Origin: Arenibacter aquaticus
GTDB lineage: Bacteria > Bacteroidota > Bacteroidia > Flavobacteriales > Flavobacteriaceae
Reading direction: 5' to 3'
NCBI RefSeq assembly: GCF_003957295.1
Contig: NZ_RQPJ01000021.1
Location: 905,791 to 969,790 of the forward strand
DNA length: 64,000 nucleotides
Each line of letters starts with the position of its first letter. The stretch's first letter is position 1. A model generated the notes under the pieces. It saw only the letters and a program-made list of their open reading frames with translations, made no database searches and had not been told where the DNA came from. Shown here in pieces: positions 19,264 through 27,197 of the stretch. Position numbers and translations under genes: made by a program.

Positions 19264-20028
19264 ATGAAATTAATTTCCTGGAATGTTAACGGCATTAGGG
19301 CTGCCGTTAAAAAAGATTTTTTTGAATCGGTAAACGCAATGGATCCAGATGTTCTGTGCTTACAAGAAACCAAGGCACAGGATGCCGAGGTTGCGGATAC
19401 CTTGACTCCACTGGACCAGTACACCCTACATAGTAATTCAGCTGAAAAAAAAGGCTATTCCGGAACAGCTATGTTAAGTAAAATGGCCCCCAAGGCGGTT
19501 ACCAATGATATGCAGGTTCCTGAACACGATTCGGAAGGACGAATTCTTTGTGCCGAATACGATAATTTCTATTTGGTAAATGTTTACGTCCCCAATTCGG
19601 GACAAAAATTGGACCGATTGGATTATCGCAAAAAATGGGATGCAGATTTTCTGGCGTATCTAAAAAAATTGGAAAAGACAAAGCCCGTTATTGTGTGTGG
19701 CGATTTTAATGTAGCTCATAGGCCCATAGATCTAAAGAACGATAAATCCAATTATAACAAGACTGCCGGATATACACAGATTGAAATTGACGGAATGGAC
19801 AATTTCATAGAGTATGGTTTTATAGATACATACAGACATTTTAATCCCGATACGGTAGCCTATACTTACTGGAGCTATCGCTTTAAGTCGCGAGAACGAA
19901 ATACAGGTTGGCGTATCGATTATTTTTTGGTGAGTCCCAAGCTAAAGGAAAAGATCAAATCGGTAAAAATTTATTCAGACATCATGGGCTCCGATCATTG
20001 CCCAATTGGCTTGGAAATTGATTTGTAG
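19264..20028 (+). CDS. xth: Exodeoxyribonuclease III
   Basis: 254 residues. MKLISWNVNGIRA, CLQETKAQ (catalytic Glu), VNVYVPNSG, VIVCGDFNVAH (Asp/Asn pair) and GSDHCPIGLEI at the end follow the exonuclease III/AP endonuclease family. I chose ATG at 19264 over the adjacent GTG at 19261 because it gives the usual MKLISWN start. It repairs abasic sites and 3' blocked ends. It has its own promoter region (19035-19260), which contains no Crp/FNR-like palindrome. Confidence 0.93.
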   Translation: MKLISWNVNGIRAAVKKDFFESVNAMDPDVLCLQETKAQDAEVADTLTPLDQYTLHSNSAEKKGYSGTAMLSKMAPKAVTNDMQVPEHDSEGRILCAEYDNFYLVNVYVPNSGQKLDRLDYRKKWDADFLAYLKKLEKTKPVIVCGDFNVAHRPIDLKNDKSNYNKTAGYTQIEIDGMDNFIEYGFIDTYRHFNPDTVAYTYWSYRFKSRERNTGWRIDYFLVSPKLKEKIKSVKIYSDIMGSDHCPIGLEIDL

Positions 20029-20032
20029 GTGA

Positions 20033-20389
20033 TTACTGATTTTCCAAATACTGGCTTAGGACACTTACTTGAAAGTTGCCTACCACTGGTAGTTTAACAT
20101 CGGCATTAATAAGAACCAGTCCATAGGCCAAATGGGACAGTTTACAGTCCTTCACAATATGTTTGCCCGCTCCTGTAAACACTGGCTTAAAATGCTTCTC
20201 TATCTTCATGCCTGATGACTTTCCCACATTCATGGCCTTGACAACAGCCTCTGTGATTTGCCTAGGGGTAAGCCCCTGATCAAGAAAATCACTGGCCAAA
20301 TGTTTCATGTGTAAACTATAGTAAAATTCCGTGAAGCTGGCAATACTATCTGCCGGCTTATGTTCTTTAGTAAAAATAGCGATTTCCAT
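20033..20389 (-). CDS. Hypothetical protein, conserved-looking
   Basis: 118 residues, mixed alpha/beta, with no signal peptide or membrane helix. I do not recognise a family. A helix-rich N-terminal half (TEFYYSLHMKHLASDFLDQGLTPRQITEAV) is followed by a Lys/His-rich stretch (KIEKHFKPVFTGAGKHIVKDCKLSHLAYGLVLINAD). It lies 47 bases after the coiled-coil gene on the same strand and is probably in its operon and thus also under the Crp/FNR-like promoter. It converges with xth at 4 bases distance. Confidence 0.7.
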   Translation of the reverse strand: MEIAIFTKEHKPADSIASFTEFYYSLHMKHLASDFLDQGLTPRQITEAVVKAMNVGKSSGMKIEKHFKPVFTGAGKHIVKDCKLSHLAYGLVLINADVKLPVVGNFQVSVLSQYLENQ

Positions 20390-20436
20390 AAAATTATATT
20401 TTTTATTTGGCCATTATAAAACTATATGATCTAACA

Positions 20437-20835
20437 TTACAATTTCCTTGCATACCCAAAAACCATTTTTTTAAACTCCCTAAAATCGTTTGTAAACAGG
20501 TCCATTTGTTCCTTCAGGCTTTGGTGCTTCTCCCGGTAATCATCATCGGCCAATTTTTCTTCACCCTGCTCCATACGTGACAACAGCTTTTGATGTGCCA
20601 CTATCGCTTCGGTTAAATAATCAAACAAGGCTACATGAATCTTATCCAAATAGTGTAGGACCTGTCCGTATTGGGACTCACTTATTTGCTTTCTATCCAA
20701 TAGTTCGCCAAAGAAAAGCGCTTCATCTTTCCAAAAAGCAATGCGGTTCAACCATTCCCTACTCTCTTGGTGAAGTACATTGAGTGCAACACCCAATAGT
20801 TTTTCCTTGTTGGCCTTTGACGATTCTAAATCCAT
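20437..20835 (-). CDS. Conserved coiled-coil protein, regulon-linked family (copy 2)
   Basis: 132 residues, alpha-helical. 'LHQESREWLNRIAFWKDEALFFGELL' matches the N-terminal helix of copies 1 and 3; 'YLTEAIVAHQKLLSRME' the middle helix; 'DFREFKKMVFGYARKL' the end. Like its relatives it has no catalytic motif or membrane segment and might be a scaffold or a ribosome- or nucleoid-associated stress protein; this is a guess. A Crp/FNR-like palindrome at 20930-20941 lies in front, with a slightly imperfect box. Confidence 0.75.
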   Translation of the reverse strand: MDLESSKANKEKLLGVALNVLHQESREWLNRIAFWKDEALFFGELLDRKQISESQYGQVLHYLDKIHVALFDYLTEAIVAHQKLLSRMEQGEEKLADDDYREKHQSLKEQMDLFTNDFREFKKMVFGYARKL

Positions 20836-20898
20836 AGGATATTATTTTAATTCCGAGGGTATAAGCGTTTTCCTTTTTATACAAGAATACCTGTATAT

Positions 20899-20941
20899 CA
20901 AAAATGCAAACTTCCTCCTTTATATGTTATGATATAGATCA
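20899..20941 (-). promoter_or_regulatory. Crp/FNR-like site (TGATATAGATCA) with imperfect box CATTTTTG on the minus strand
   Basis: Palindrome 20930-20941; the box at 20906-20899 is at the standard 29.5-base spacing but has C instead of T in its first position. It would drive the coiled-coil gene starting at 20835. Confidence 0.6.
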
Positions 20942-20997
20942 GTATGCGATAGCTCCATCCCCCATAAAAATTAAAACAACACAAAAATTGCAGGAAC

Positions 20998-21040
20998 TGA
21001 TCTAGGTCATTTTACCTTACACCCCAATCCCTTAACTTTG
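20998..21040 (+). promoter_or_regulatory. Crp/FNR-like site (TGATCTAGGTCA) with -7 box TAACTTTG; no long gene downstream
   Basis: Palindrome 20998-21009; box 21033-21040, spacing 29.5. The box is a perfect TAnnTTTG. Transcription would start near 21045 and run into a region with no long plus-strand reading frame, ending at the terminator at 21425-21458. Confidence 0.72.
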
Positions 21041-21083
21041 CCCCACAATTAGCCTCAAAGTAGTTCTTTGAAGACCTAAAAAT

Positions 21084-21167
21084 ATGTTTACCGGCCATAA
21101 TAATATGGCGGGTAATCAATTAGAAGGTGTTGGAGATGCCTTAGACCTTGTAATGAAGATTCACTGA
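21084..21167 (+). CDS. Possible 27-residue small protein inside the candidate RNA
   Basis: ATG to TGA frame starting about 39 bases after the inferred transcription start; product begins MFTGHNNMAGNQ and is polar in its middle (LEGVGDALDLVMKIH). It is the first ATG of the transcript. There is no other support for translation and the stem CCGGCCAT/ATGGCGGG lies inside it, so it may be chance. Confidence 0.2.
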   Translation: MFTGHNNMAGNQLEGVGDALDLVMKIH

Positions 21168-21424
21168 CAATAGTCAGAATAAGATTCATTACCGTAAGTG
21201 TAACAGGCAAACGCAATACCTTCTTTTTTATAAACGGGAACTTTAAGTAAGCCTCCCTGTTTAAGTATAAAGTACATGACACCAGTTCCCTTTACAGCGA
21301 TGTTTGGGAACTATATAGACGGGAGCGATACCGGTTGTTCTAAAATCGACTTTTAAATCATGTTAGCAATAATATGGCTTAATGGCAAGAATGGCAGTAC
21401 AAACGGAATTTAACCCCAATAGGG

Positions 21425-21459
21425 AAACAGTAGGGCTAGGTCTACTGTTTCTTTTTTTG
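21425..21459 (+). terminator. Intrinsic terminator of the candidate RNA
   Basis: AAACAGTAG (21425-21433) pairs perfectly with CTACTGTTT (21442-21450), loop of 8 bases, followed by CTTTTTTTG. Orientation of the T-run is for the plus strand. Confidence 0.85.
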
Positions 21460-21532
21460 TAGTAACACCTCTACAGTCTTTTTGAGGATTAATTGGTTTC
21501 TATACCGTAATTCTACCCCACAACAGTATACC

Positions 21533-22027
21533 TTAACCAGTTTTTGCCAACCTATTTTCAACTTCTTCCAACTCCTTATCCTTACCTCTGATCAGCAATA
21601 AGTAATGGCAATCTATTAGCTTCTTAAGGTAGTGAGTGACATCTTTTTCCGATATTCCCAGTCCTCTAAGGATACCATATGGGCCAGCTGTCATTTCTCC
21701 CAAGGCCTTACCATCCAAATCATGCAAAAAAAGTGGAACCAATGGACCACATACGAATACGGTCCCGACTTCTGGATTACTGAACAATCCAAAATCCGAT
21801 TTCGTTCCCAGTAGCCCTTTCCAATTTTTCTTTATATCCTCTTTGGAACCATTTAATTGCTTCTCTGTTGCAAGATAGTCGTATTCCATTTTTCCCAAGA
21901 CCGACAATTGTAATGTGTCCTTTGATTGTTTACGGATAATTTTGATGGATTTCTCCATTTTCCGCTTGTTGTGAAAGTCCTTAATTAAAAAGCGCCGTGA
22001 CACCTGTTTATGAACCCTAGATTTCAT
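21533..22027 (-). CDS. DUF1269-like stress protein
   Basis: 164 residues from the ATG at 22027; a longer frame reaches 22078 but would begin upstream of the inferred transcription start (box at 22082-22075), so the shorter start is preferred. The C-terminal half (GTVFVCGPLVPLFLHDLDGKALGEMTAGPYGILRGLGISEKDVTHYLKKL, then HYLLLIRG) resembles DUF1269/general-stress proteins in which a glycine-rich amphipathic segment is followed by 'GIPEEDVxxYxxxLxxGxxLLxV'. The N-terminal half is basic and unrecognised. It is divergent from the YtxH gene with one shared Crp/FNR-like site between them. Confidence 0.65.
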   Translation of the reverse strand: MKSRVHKQVSRRFLIKDFHNKRKMEKSIKIIRKQSKDTLQLSVLGKMEYDYLATEKQLNGSKEDIKKNWKGLLGTKSDFGLFSNPEVGTVFVCGPLVPLFLHDLDGKALGEMTAGPYGILRGLGISEKDVTHYLKKLIDCHYLLLIRGKDKELEEVENRLAKTG

Positions 22028-22074
22028 ATGTTCTAAGTTTATAATGTTGGGGGGGGTTGGTAATTTCGGCTCTG

Positions 22075-22148
22075 ACAAATTAAGGACTATTTCCCAATAG
22101 TCATATGATTTAAATCATTTCAAATAGATAGTGATGGGTTTATTTTTG
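22075..22148. promoter_or_regulatory. Divergent Crp/FNR-like site (TGATTTAAATCA) with boxes on both strands
   Basis: Perfect palindrome at 22106-22117. Plus-strand box TATTTTTG at 22141-22148 and minus-strand box TAATTTGT at 22082-22075 both begin 29.5 bases from the centre, so a single site can serve the YtxH operon (+) and the DUF1269-like gene (-). Confidence 0.78.
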
Positions 22149-22193
22149 AGGTACGATAATTAGTTAATTAAAAAACCTTAAAATACAGGAATC

Positions 22194-22523
22194 ATGACAA
22201 ATAATAATGGAAATGTCCTTTTGGCATTGTTGACGGGTGCTGCTATTGGCGCAGGAATAGGAATCTTATATGCTCCGGACAAGGGGGTGGAGACCAGACA
22301 TAAAATTAAACAAAAAGTTGGGGAAACCAGTCAAGACTTGGCAGAGCGGATTTCCCATGCCAAGGATGAACTCACCAAAACAGCAGAAGAGAAAAAAGAT
22401 AAGTTTGATAGAAAATTGGATGAAGCCATATCTACAATGAGTTATAAGGCCGACGATATTATAGCTACACTGGAGCGTAAACTGGAAGACCTGAAAAAGA
22501 AGAATGCCCAATTACAAAAATAA
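22194..22523 (+). CDS. YtxH domain protein
   Basis: 109 residues. An N-terminal glycine/alanine-rich transmembrane helix (LLALLTGAAIGAGIGILYAPDKG) is followed by a long charged amphipathic helix with the YtxH pattern (ETRHKIKQKVGETSQDLAERI...). Such proteins are general-stress membrane proteins of unknown action. It is the first of three small genes with 5- and 3-base gaps, encoding YtxH, holin-like and a basic protein, a set also typical of the ElaB/YqjD-YqjE-YqjK group of enterobacteria. Confidence 0.88.
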   Translation: MTNNNGNVLLALLTGAAIGAGIGILYAPDKGVETRHKIKQKVGETSQDLAERISHAKDELTKTAEEKKDKFDRKLDEAISTMSYKADDIIATLERKLEDLKKKNAQLQK

Positions 22524-22528
22524 GCGGA

Positions 22529-22873
22529 ATGGCCTTGGACAATATTAAGCAAGACCTTATGGAGGCCGAGACCAATATAAGGTCTTATTTGGAAAACAGT
22601 GAGGAATATACCAAGCTTAAGATATTTAAGGTATTGATGAAGTTTGTAACCATTTTTGCACAAATATTCCTTATTGGTGCCCTGATTTTATTGGCCTTGG
22701 TTTTACTGTCTTGGGCAGTCTCCAACGCTTTGAACCAAACTTTGGACAGTCCCTATATGGGATTCTTTATAGTTGGTACGGGTTACCTATTAATTGCTAT
22801 TGTTTGCTATCTTTTAAGGGACAGGATCAACAGGCCTATTTTGCGTAAATTTTCAAAACATTACTTTGATTGA
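22529..22873 (+). CDS. Phage holin III/YqjE-like small membrane protein
   Basis: 114 residues. An amphipathic N-terminal helix (residues 1-30) precedes two transmembrane helices (about 39-60 and 72-92, with a YMGFFIVGTGYLLIAIVCYLL second helix) and a basic C-terminus. This matches the Phage_holin_3_6/YqjE family, which in most bacteria is not phage-derived but a stress-linked membrane protein. Middle gene of the YtxH operon. Confidence 0.82.
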   Translation: MALDNIKQDLMEAETNIRSYLENSEEYTKLKIFKVLMKFVTIFAQIFLIGALILLALVLLSWAVSNALNQTLDSPYMGFFIVGTGYLLIAIVCYLLRDRINRPILRKFSKHYFD

Positions 22874-22876
22874 ACT

Positions 22877-23101
22877 ATGGGAAAGCAATACAATTCCTTC
22901 GAAGAGATTGATGAACGTCTTAAAGTTTTAAGCTTGTTAAGGGACATTGAGGTGGAAAGCCTAAAACTAAGCCTCAACCGTACTAAATCTGCTATGCATC
23001 CTCTGAAATTGGCCGGAAATTTCAAAGGTTCTATTCAAAAATTACTCCTAGTCTTCGCCATTAAAAAATTAAAAATGTTTTTCGGTAAGAACAAAAAATA
23101 G
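22877..23101 (+). CDS. Small basic protein of the YtxH operon
   Basis: 74 residues. It begins MGKQYNSFEEIDERLKVLSLLRDIEVESLKLSLNR-like helix text (described here in short) and ends in a basic, partly hydrophobic helix (LLLVFAIKKLKMFFGKNKK). No named domain is recognised; size, charge and position after the holin-like gene resemble YqjK-type partners. It may associate peripherally with the membrane. Spacing of 3 bases supports co-translation with the previous gene. Confidence 0.7.
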   Translation: MGKQYNSFEEIDERLKVLSLLRDIEVESLKLSLNRTKSAMHPLKLAGNFKGSIQKLLLVFAIKKLKMFFGKNKK

Positions 23102-23127
23102 CATTCTTCAAGCTAATGAATGACAGC

Positions 23128-24198
23128 CTACTTAAAGTCGGCCACATTTCTCAAACCTTTTTTATCCAAAATAACTATTCTACGACCGTGATCTGTAGTA
23201 ATAAGACCTTCATCCTTAAAATCTGTTAAGGTACGTATGGCGGTTTCCGTTGCCGTGCCTATCATCCCGGCAAAATCTTCTCTGGGTATACCAATCCCAC
23301 TTCTTGCATTGTCCTGTATAACACGTTTATCATAAAGTTCCAATAGTGCCTTTGCCGCCCTTTGTCTAACAGACGCATAGGCCATATCTACCAGTTGCTC
23401 CTGAAGATGCATTAGGTTATTGGAAATCATACTAATAAATTTCTGGGACACAATGGCGTTACCGTACAACAGTTTGGTAAAATCCTCCCTAGGAATGGAA
23501 CATAGCTGTGCATCCTCCAAAACTGTTGCATTTTCCACATAAGTCCTATCAGTATTCAAGAGAGAAAGCTGTCCTATAAAATTGCCTGCACCATAGATAC
23601 CGGTTACAAATTCCTTCCCAGATTCTGTACTCTTATACGTTTTTATACTTCCACTTTCAATAAAATACATGGCATGGGCATTATCCCCTTCCCAGAAAAC
23701 AACCTCTTTTTTTTCATAGGTTTTAAGGGGGTAATCTTTGGAAAGACTCTCCATATCCATATAACTGGAGGCCTCGTCCAAAAAGGTACTGAGTCCTTCC
23801 CTGTTTTTTGCAATCTCTTTCCTTAGAAAGTCGTTTTTCTGTATACGGCTGGCAATGGCTTCCAATAATTCCTTATCCTCAAAGGGTTTGGTCAAATAAT
23901 CATCTGCCCCCATATTCATTCCCAACCGCATATCTTCCCGTTCTGTTTTGGCAGTTAAAAAAATAAAAGGGGTACTGGCAGTAGAGGTATTTTTACTCAG
24001 CACCTCCAAAACACCATATCCATCCATCTCCGGCATCATAATATCGCAGACCACCACATCTGGTCTAAACTCTTTGGCCATTTCCACCCCTATTTTGCCA
24101 TTCTCGGCAGTGGCCACTTGGTAATTGGCCAATTCCAAAATTTCGGCCGTGTTTTCCCTAACATCTTTGTTATCGTCAATTAACAGTATTCTTTTCAT
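23128..24198 (-). CDS. Response regulator with cNMP-binding and Crp-type DNA-binding output
   Basis: 356 residues in three parts. Residues 1-120: receiver domain with acidic pocket D8-D9, phospho-acceptor D52 (CDIMMPEMDGYG), Thr/Lys landmarks FIFLTAK and YLTKPF. Residues about 150-265: cyclic-nucleotide-binding-type beta barrel (FWEGDNAHAMYFIESGSIKTY, GNFIGQLSLL). Residues about 275-356: Crp helix-turn-helix with recognition helix TATETAIRTL, where Glu and Arg sit where E209/R213 of FNR contact the TGA half-site. This joins two-component phosphorylation to a Crp/FNR-type activator in one chain. Its start overlaps the histidine kinase gene by 23 bases. Probably binds the TGAY-N4-RTCA sites. 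Confidence 0.93.
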   Translation of the reverse strand: MKRILLIDDNKDVRENTAEILELANYQVATAENGKIGVEMAKEFRPDVVVCDIMMPEMDGYGVLEVLSKNTSTASTPFIFLTAKTEREDMRLGMNMGADDYLTKPFEDKELLEAIASRIQKNDFLRKEIAKNREGLSTFLDEASSYMDMESLSKDYPLKTYEKKEVVFWEGDNAHAMYFIESGSIKTYKSTESGKEFVTGIYGAGNFIGQLSLLNTDRTYVENATVLEDAQLCSIPREDFTKLLYGNAIVSQKFISMISNNLMHLQEQLVDMAYASVRQRAAKALLELYDKRVIQDNARSGIGIPREDFAGMIGTATETAIRTLTDFKDEGLITTDHGRRIVILDKKGLRNVADFK

Positions 24199-26929
24199 TT
24201 TCGTGAATATTTAAAGGGAGTTGTAGGGTAAATATGCTGCCTTGGCCCGGCTTACTCTTAAAATTGATACTACCTCCCATAAGCTCTGTATATTGCTTCA
24301 CAATATGCAGCCCAAGGCCTGTTCCTTGTAGATTAGTGGCATTCTCCGCCCTAAAAAAGCGCTGGAAAAGCTTATCCTGGTCCTCCTCCGGTATTCCTAT
24401 ACCCATATCCTTAACATGTATTATTAAGCCTTTTGTGTTCCCTACAATATCTATATGAATAGTTTGGTTCTCATTGGAATACTTTATGGCATTTGATATT
24501 AAATTGAGTAATATGTGATTTAGTAACTTAGGGTCTAAATAAACCGACATCCAGGGCTTGGAGTAGTTTAATATTATCTTCTGTCCTTTTTTTTTGGTCA
24601 GTTCCAAATCTTCCAACAACCCTTTTATAAACTGGATTAGATCCAAGGGTTGTGGCTTTACACGTACCTTCCCTTCTTCCAATTTGCTTAAAGACAGAAA
24701 ATCGTTAAGGATTACGACCAGGTCCTTCACATTATTCCTAATACGGGACACATGTTTTATTCGCCGTTCTTCCTTTCCAGGCTCATTTTGCTTTCCAATT
24801 AATATAGCCGATGAAAGTATAGCACTCAAGGGGGTACGAAACTCATGGGATGCCATGGAGATAAATCGGGATTTCAATTCATTGAGTTCCCGTTCGGCCT
24901 TAAGGGTTTTTTCAAGTTTGTGTTGTATCTGTTTCTGCTCGGTTACATTGTTGTAAACAAAAAGGGCCCATAATATTTTTTTGTGATCGGAATATAAGGG
25001 GGTGGAATTAACCGCGTAATTTTGATCTTCGAAATCAACTTCCAAGGAAATTTTATTGCCTTTTAATGTCTTTCTTATATCGTCTTTAATTTTAATGATC
25101 TGCTCCCTTGAGAAAAAAGAAATATCATCAATTTTCAGACCCTGCAACTCGGACTTATTAAAGTTCATCCGATCTAGCTCCTCCCCTTCCAGATATACCA
25201 GTTCGTAATTGGTGTTAAAGACCATAATTACCCCTTTGGGGAAATTATGGGCTATGGCGATAAACAAGGCCTGACTTAATTGAGCTTTTTTTTCTGCCAT
25301 TTTGGTCTCCAGTACCTGATCCTCGAGATTTAAATTGGTAGACACCAATTTTTGAACGGTAGATTTAATTTCATGGGTTCGCTCCTCTACAATATCTTCT
25401 AGTTTGTTGGCGTATTCCTCCAACTTTTCCCTGTCTTGCTGAATTTGGGTAACATCGTTCTGAATACCTATAAAATGGGTTAATTTGTTGTTTTTGTCAA
25501 AGAGAGGGGTAACAGTTAAATCGTTCCAAAAAAGTGTGCCATCTTTGCGGTAATTTCTGAGGACTACTCTAGCAGACTCTCCTTTTTTTATTGCTTTGGA
25601 CAAAGTTGCAATTTCGGGCTGCTCACAATCTCCATTTTGTAAAAACCTACAGTTTTTCCCCAACACCTCACTTTTGCTGTACCCTGTAATCTTAGAAAAG
25701 GCCTCATTAGCATATAATATTGGGAGTTTGGGCCGCTGTGCATCTACAATAATAATACCGTTTCCCGCAGCCTCCAACGCCCGGTTTCTAATATGAAGGG
25801 TATCCTCTATAGCCTTGGTTTCCGTAATATCCAAACCAGAACTTATGACCCCTATTATTTGATTCTCATTATTGCGCAACAATGCGTTGCGCCATTGAAT
25901 AAGACGTTGTTCGCCATTGGCGGTCACAATAAAGTTTTCATAGCTATCCGGAGGCTCTATGATACCATCCATTATAGCGTTGAAAAGGGCGGTAAGTTCC
26001 TCTCTTTTGTTTGATGGGATAAATTCCTTGAACCAATTTTTGTGAAGCAGAGTATCTTGTTCATAGCCCAGTATTTCACATCCTTTTTTGTTGATCAATT
26101 CTATACAATGATCCTTATTTACAACAAGAAAGATAGAAGCCGACGAGTCCAAGTATTGATGGAGTCGCATTTTTTCTTTGGTCAGGGCCAGCCTACTTTG
26201 CATCTGCTCGGTAATATCCTGCATAAAACCTTCCAATCGTACAATATTTCCATTATTATCCTCTACACAAGAACCGCGTTCCAATATCCATTTTATTCTC
26301 TTGTTCGCCGTTAATATCCTATAGTAAAATTGATATCCTTTATTCTTTAAAATAGCTTCTTCCAACTCCAGCCCTATTCTAACCCTATCCTCTTCAAAGA
26401 TGAGGGTAGACCAGTTAAGCCCTTTCTCACCATAAAATTGTTGGGGCCTATATCCACTAATTTCATGACAAGCCTCACTTATAAATTCCATGGTCCGTGA
26501 ACTATTGGGCTTACAACTGTATACTATCCCATCAACATTTGAAACCAATGTTCGAAGCCTTCTATCGCTTTCAAAGATTGAAGTTTCTGCTGGCTTACAG
26601 TAGACAACGTTAAGAAGTTGACCTTTCAATCTATTTTGTACTATTCTTATGTCCAAGGCAAAGGTTGTTCCCTTTTTTCGCATGCCAACAATTGGGATAG
26701 AGTCAGAAGTTGGATTTTTTAACCTTGACCCTAGGGCTTTCTGTTTGGATTTTGGAATTAACCTCATCATGTTCGTCCCCTTTAACTCTCCTTTATCGTA
26801 ACCGAACATGCGTTCTCCTGTACCATTTACAGTGAGTATGTTCCCTAAGGCATCAAGCACAAAAAACCCGGCTATTGAAGATTCTACCACAGCCTCTAAA
26901 AGCTCGTTATCTGTAATTTTTTCACTCAT
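24176..26929 (-). CDS. Hybrid-sensor histidine kinase with LOV domain and multiple PAS domains
   Basis: 917 residues, no transmembrane segment, so cytoplasmic. PAS domains cover about 8-115, 122-243, 252-372, a LOV domain about 383-495, a coiled coil about 497-550 and another PAS about 552-665. The LOV core has GKNCRFLQ at 424-431 (adduct-forming Cys427), N459, N469 (NYRKDG and FWND) and Q490, all flavin contacts. The kinase core has H695 (SHEFRTP), N-box NLISNAIKYS, DMGIGIP and GTGLGL. The receiver partner follows directly in the same operon. Expected: blue light and perhaps other cues change autophosphorylation and transfer to the REC-cNBD-Crp regulator. Confidence 0.93.
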   Translation of the reverse strand: MSEKITDNELLEAVVESSIAGFFVLDALGNILTVNGTGERMFGYDKGELKGTNMMRLIPKSKQKALGSRLKNPTSDSIPIVGMRKKGTTFALDIRIVQNRLKGQLLNVVYCKPAETSIFESDRRLRTLVSNVDGIVYSCKPNSSRTMEFISEACHEISGYRPQQFYGEKGLNWSTLIFEEDRVRIGLELEEAILKNKGYQFYYRILTANKRIKWILERGSCVEDNNGNIVRLEGFMQDITEQMQSRLALTKEKMRLHQYLDSSASIFLVVNKDHCIELINKKGCEILGYEQDTLLHKNWFKEFIPSNKREELTALFNAIMDGIIEPPDSYENFIVTANGEQRLIQWRNALLRNNENQIIGVISSGLDITETKAIEDTLHIRNRALEAAGNGIIIVDAQRPKLPILYANEAFSKITGYSKSEVLGKNCRFLQNGDCEQPEIATLSKAIKKGESARVVLRNYRKDGTLFWNDLTVTPLFDKNNKLTHFIGIQNDVTQIQQDREKLEEYANKLEDIVEERTHEIKSTVQKLVSTNLNLEDQVLETKMAEKKAQLSQALFIAIAHNFPKGVIMVFNTNYELVYLEGEELDRMNFNKSELQGLKIDDISFFSREQIIKIKDDIRKTLKGNKISLEVDFEDQNYAVNSTPLYSDHKKILWALFVYNNVTEQKQIQHKLEKTLKAERELNELKSRFISMASHEFRTPLSAILSSAILIGKQNEPGKEERRIKHVSRIRNNVKDLVVILNDFLSLSKLEEGKVRVKPQPLDLIQFIKGLLEDLELTKKKGQKIILNYSKPWMSVYLDPKLLNHILLNLISNAIKYSNENQTIHIDIVGNTKGLIIHVKDMGIGIPEEDQDKLFQRFFRAENATNLQGTGLGLHIVKQYTELMGGSINFKSKPGQGSIFTLQLPLNIHENEKNTVN

Positions 26930-27057
26930 TGCTTTGGTCGGGTTTACGTTTTACCCATACTTGAATTGTAGGTAAAAAAGACAAGGGGTTATTTACATGC
27001 CGTTGTCAATGGACTCTCGCCATTTTAGGTATCGGGCTATCTTCCCATTAAGTTCGG

Positions 27058-27100
27058 TAAATTTATCGACCTCTGCAACTGTAAGAAATGATATCCGTCA
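27058..27100 (-). promoter_or_regulatory. Crp/FNR-like site (TGATATCCGTCA) with minus-strand box TAAATTTA
   Basis: Palindrome 27089-27100; box 27065-27058 at 29.5 bases. It faces the LOV kinase-regulator operon, which suggests positive autoregulation. Leader of about 125 bases before the kinase start. Confidence 0.75.
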
Positions 27101-27127
27101 TAAGTTGGGACCAAAAAACCTAAAGTA

Positions 27128-27170
27128 TGATTTAGGTCATATTTGTACTGCCATCAAAAAAATAATTTTG
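27128..27170 (+). promoter_or_regulatory. Crp/FNR-like site (TGATTTAGGTCA) with -7 box TAATTTTG
   Basis: Palindrome 27128-27139; box 27163-27170, spacing 29.5. It drives the patatin gene. This site is 39 bases from the previous one, centre to centre, each aligned with its own box. Confidence 0.78.
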
Positions 27171-27197
27171 AGGTCATAACTTAAATACAATTACTGA

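Larger units (their letters stand above)
21045..21459 (+). ncRNA. Candidate regulatory RNA (about 410 nt) under the Crp/FNR-like promoter
   Basis: Defined by a promoter at one end (site 20998-21009, box 21033-21040) and a strong intrinsic terminator at the other. Between them no plus-strand frame exceeds 30 codons. Predicted local stems include CCGGCCAT/ATGGCGGG (21091-21112, one mismatch), CTGAC/GTCAG (21164-21177) and AGTTCCC/GGGAACT (21284-21312). Two tiny frames (21084-21167, 27 codons; 21276-21356, 26 codons) could instead encode small proteins, so the transcript may be a dual-function or small-protein mRNA. No known RNA family was recognised. Confidence 0.5.

Noticed and set aside
21088..21282. 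64-codon minus-strand frame opposite the candidate RNA
   Set aside because: No protein signature and the promoter and terminator evidence both belong to the plus strand.
22529..22873. Prophage origin of the holin-like gene
   Set aside because: No other phage gene is near and the YtxH-holin-like-basic trio is a normal chromosomal stress operon.
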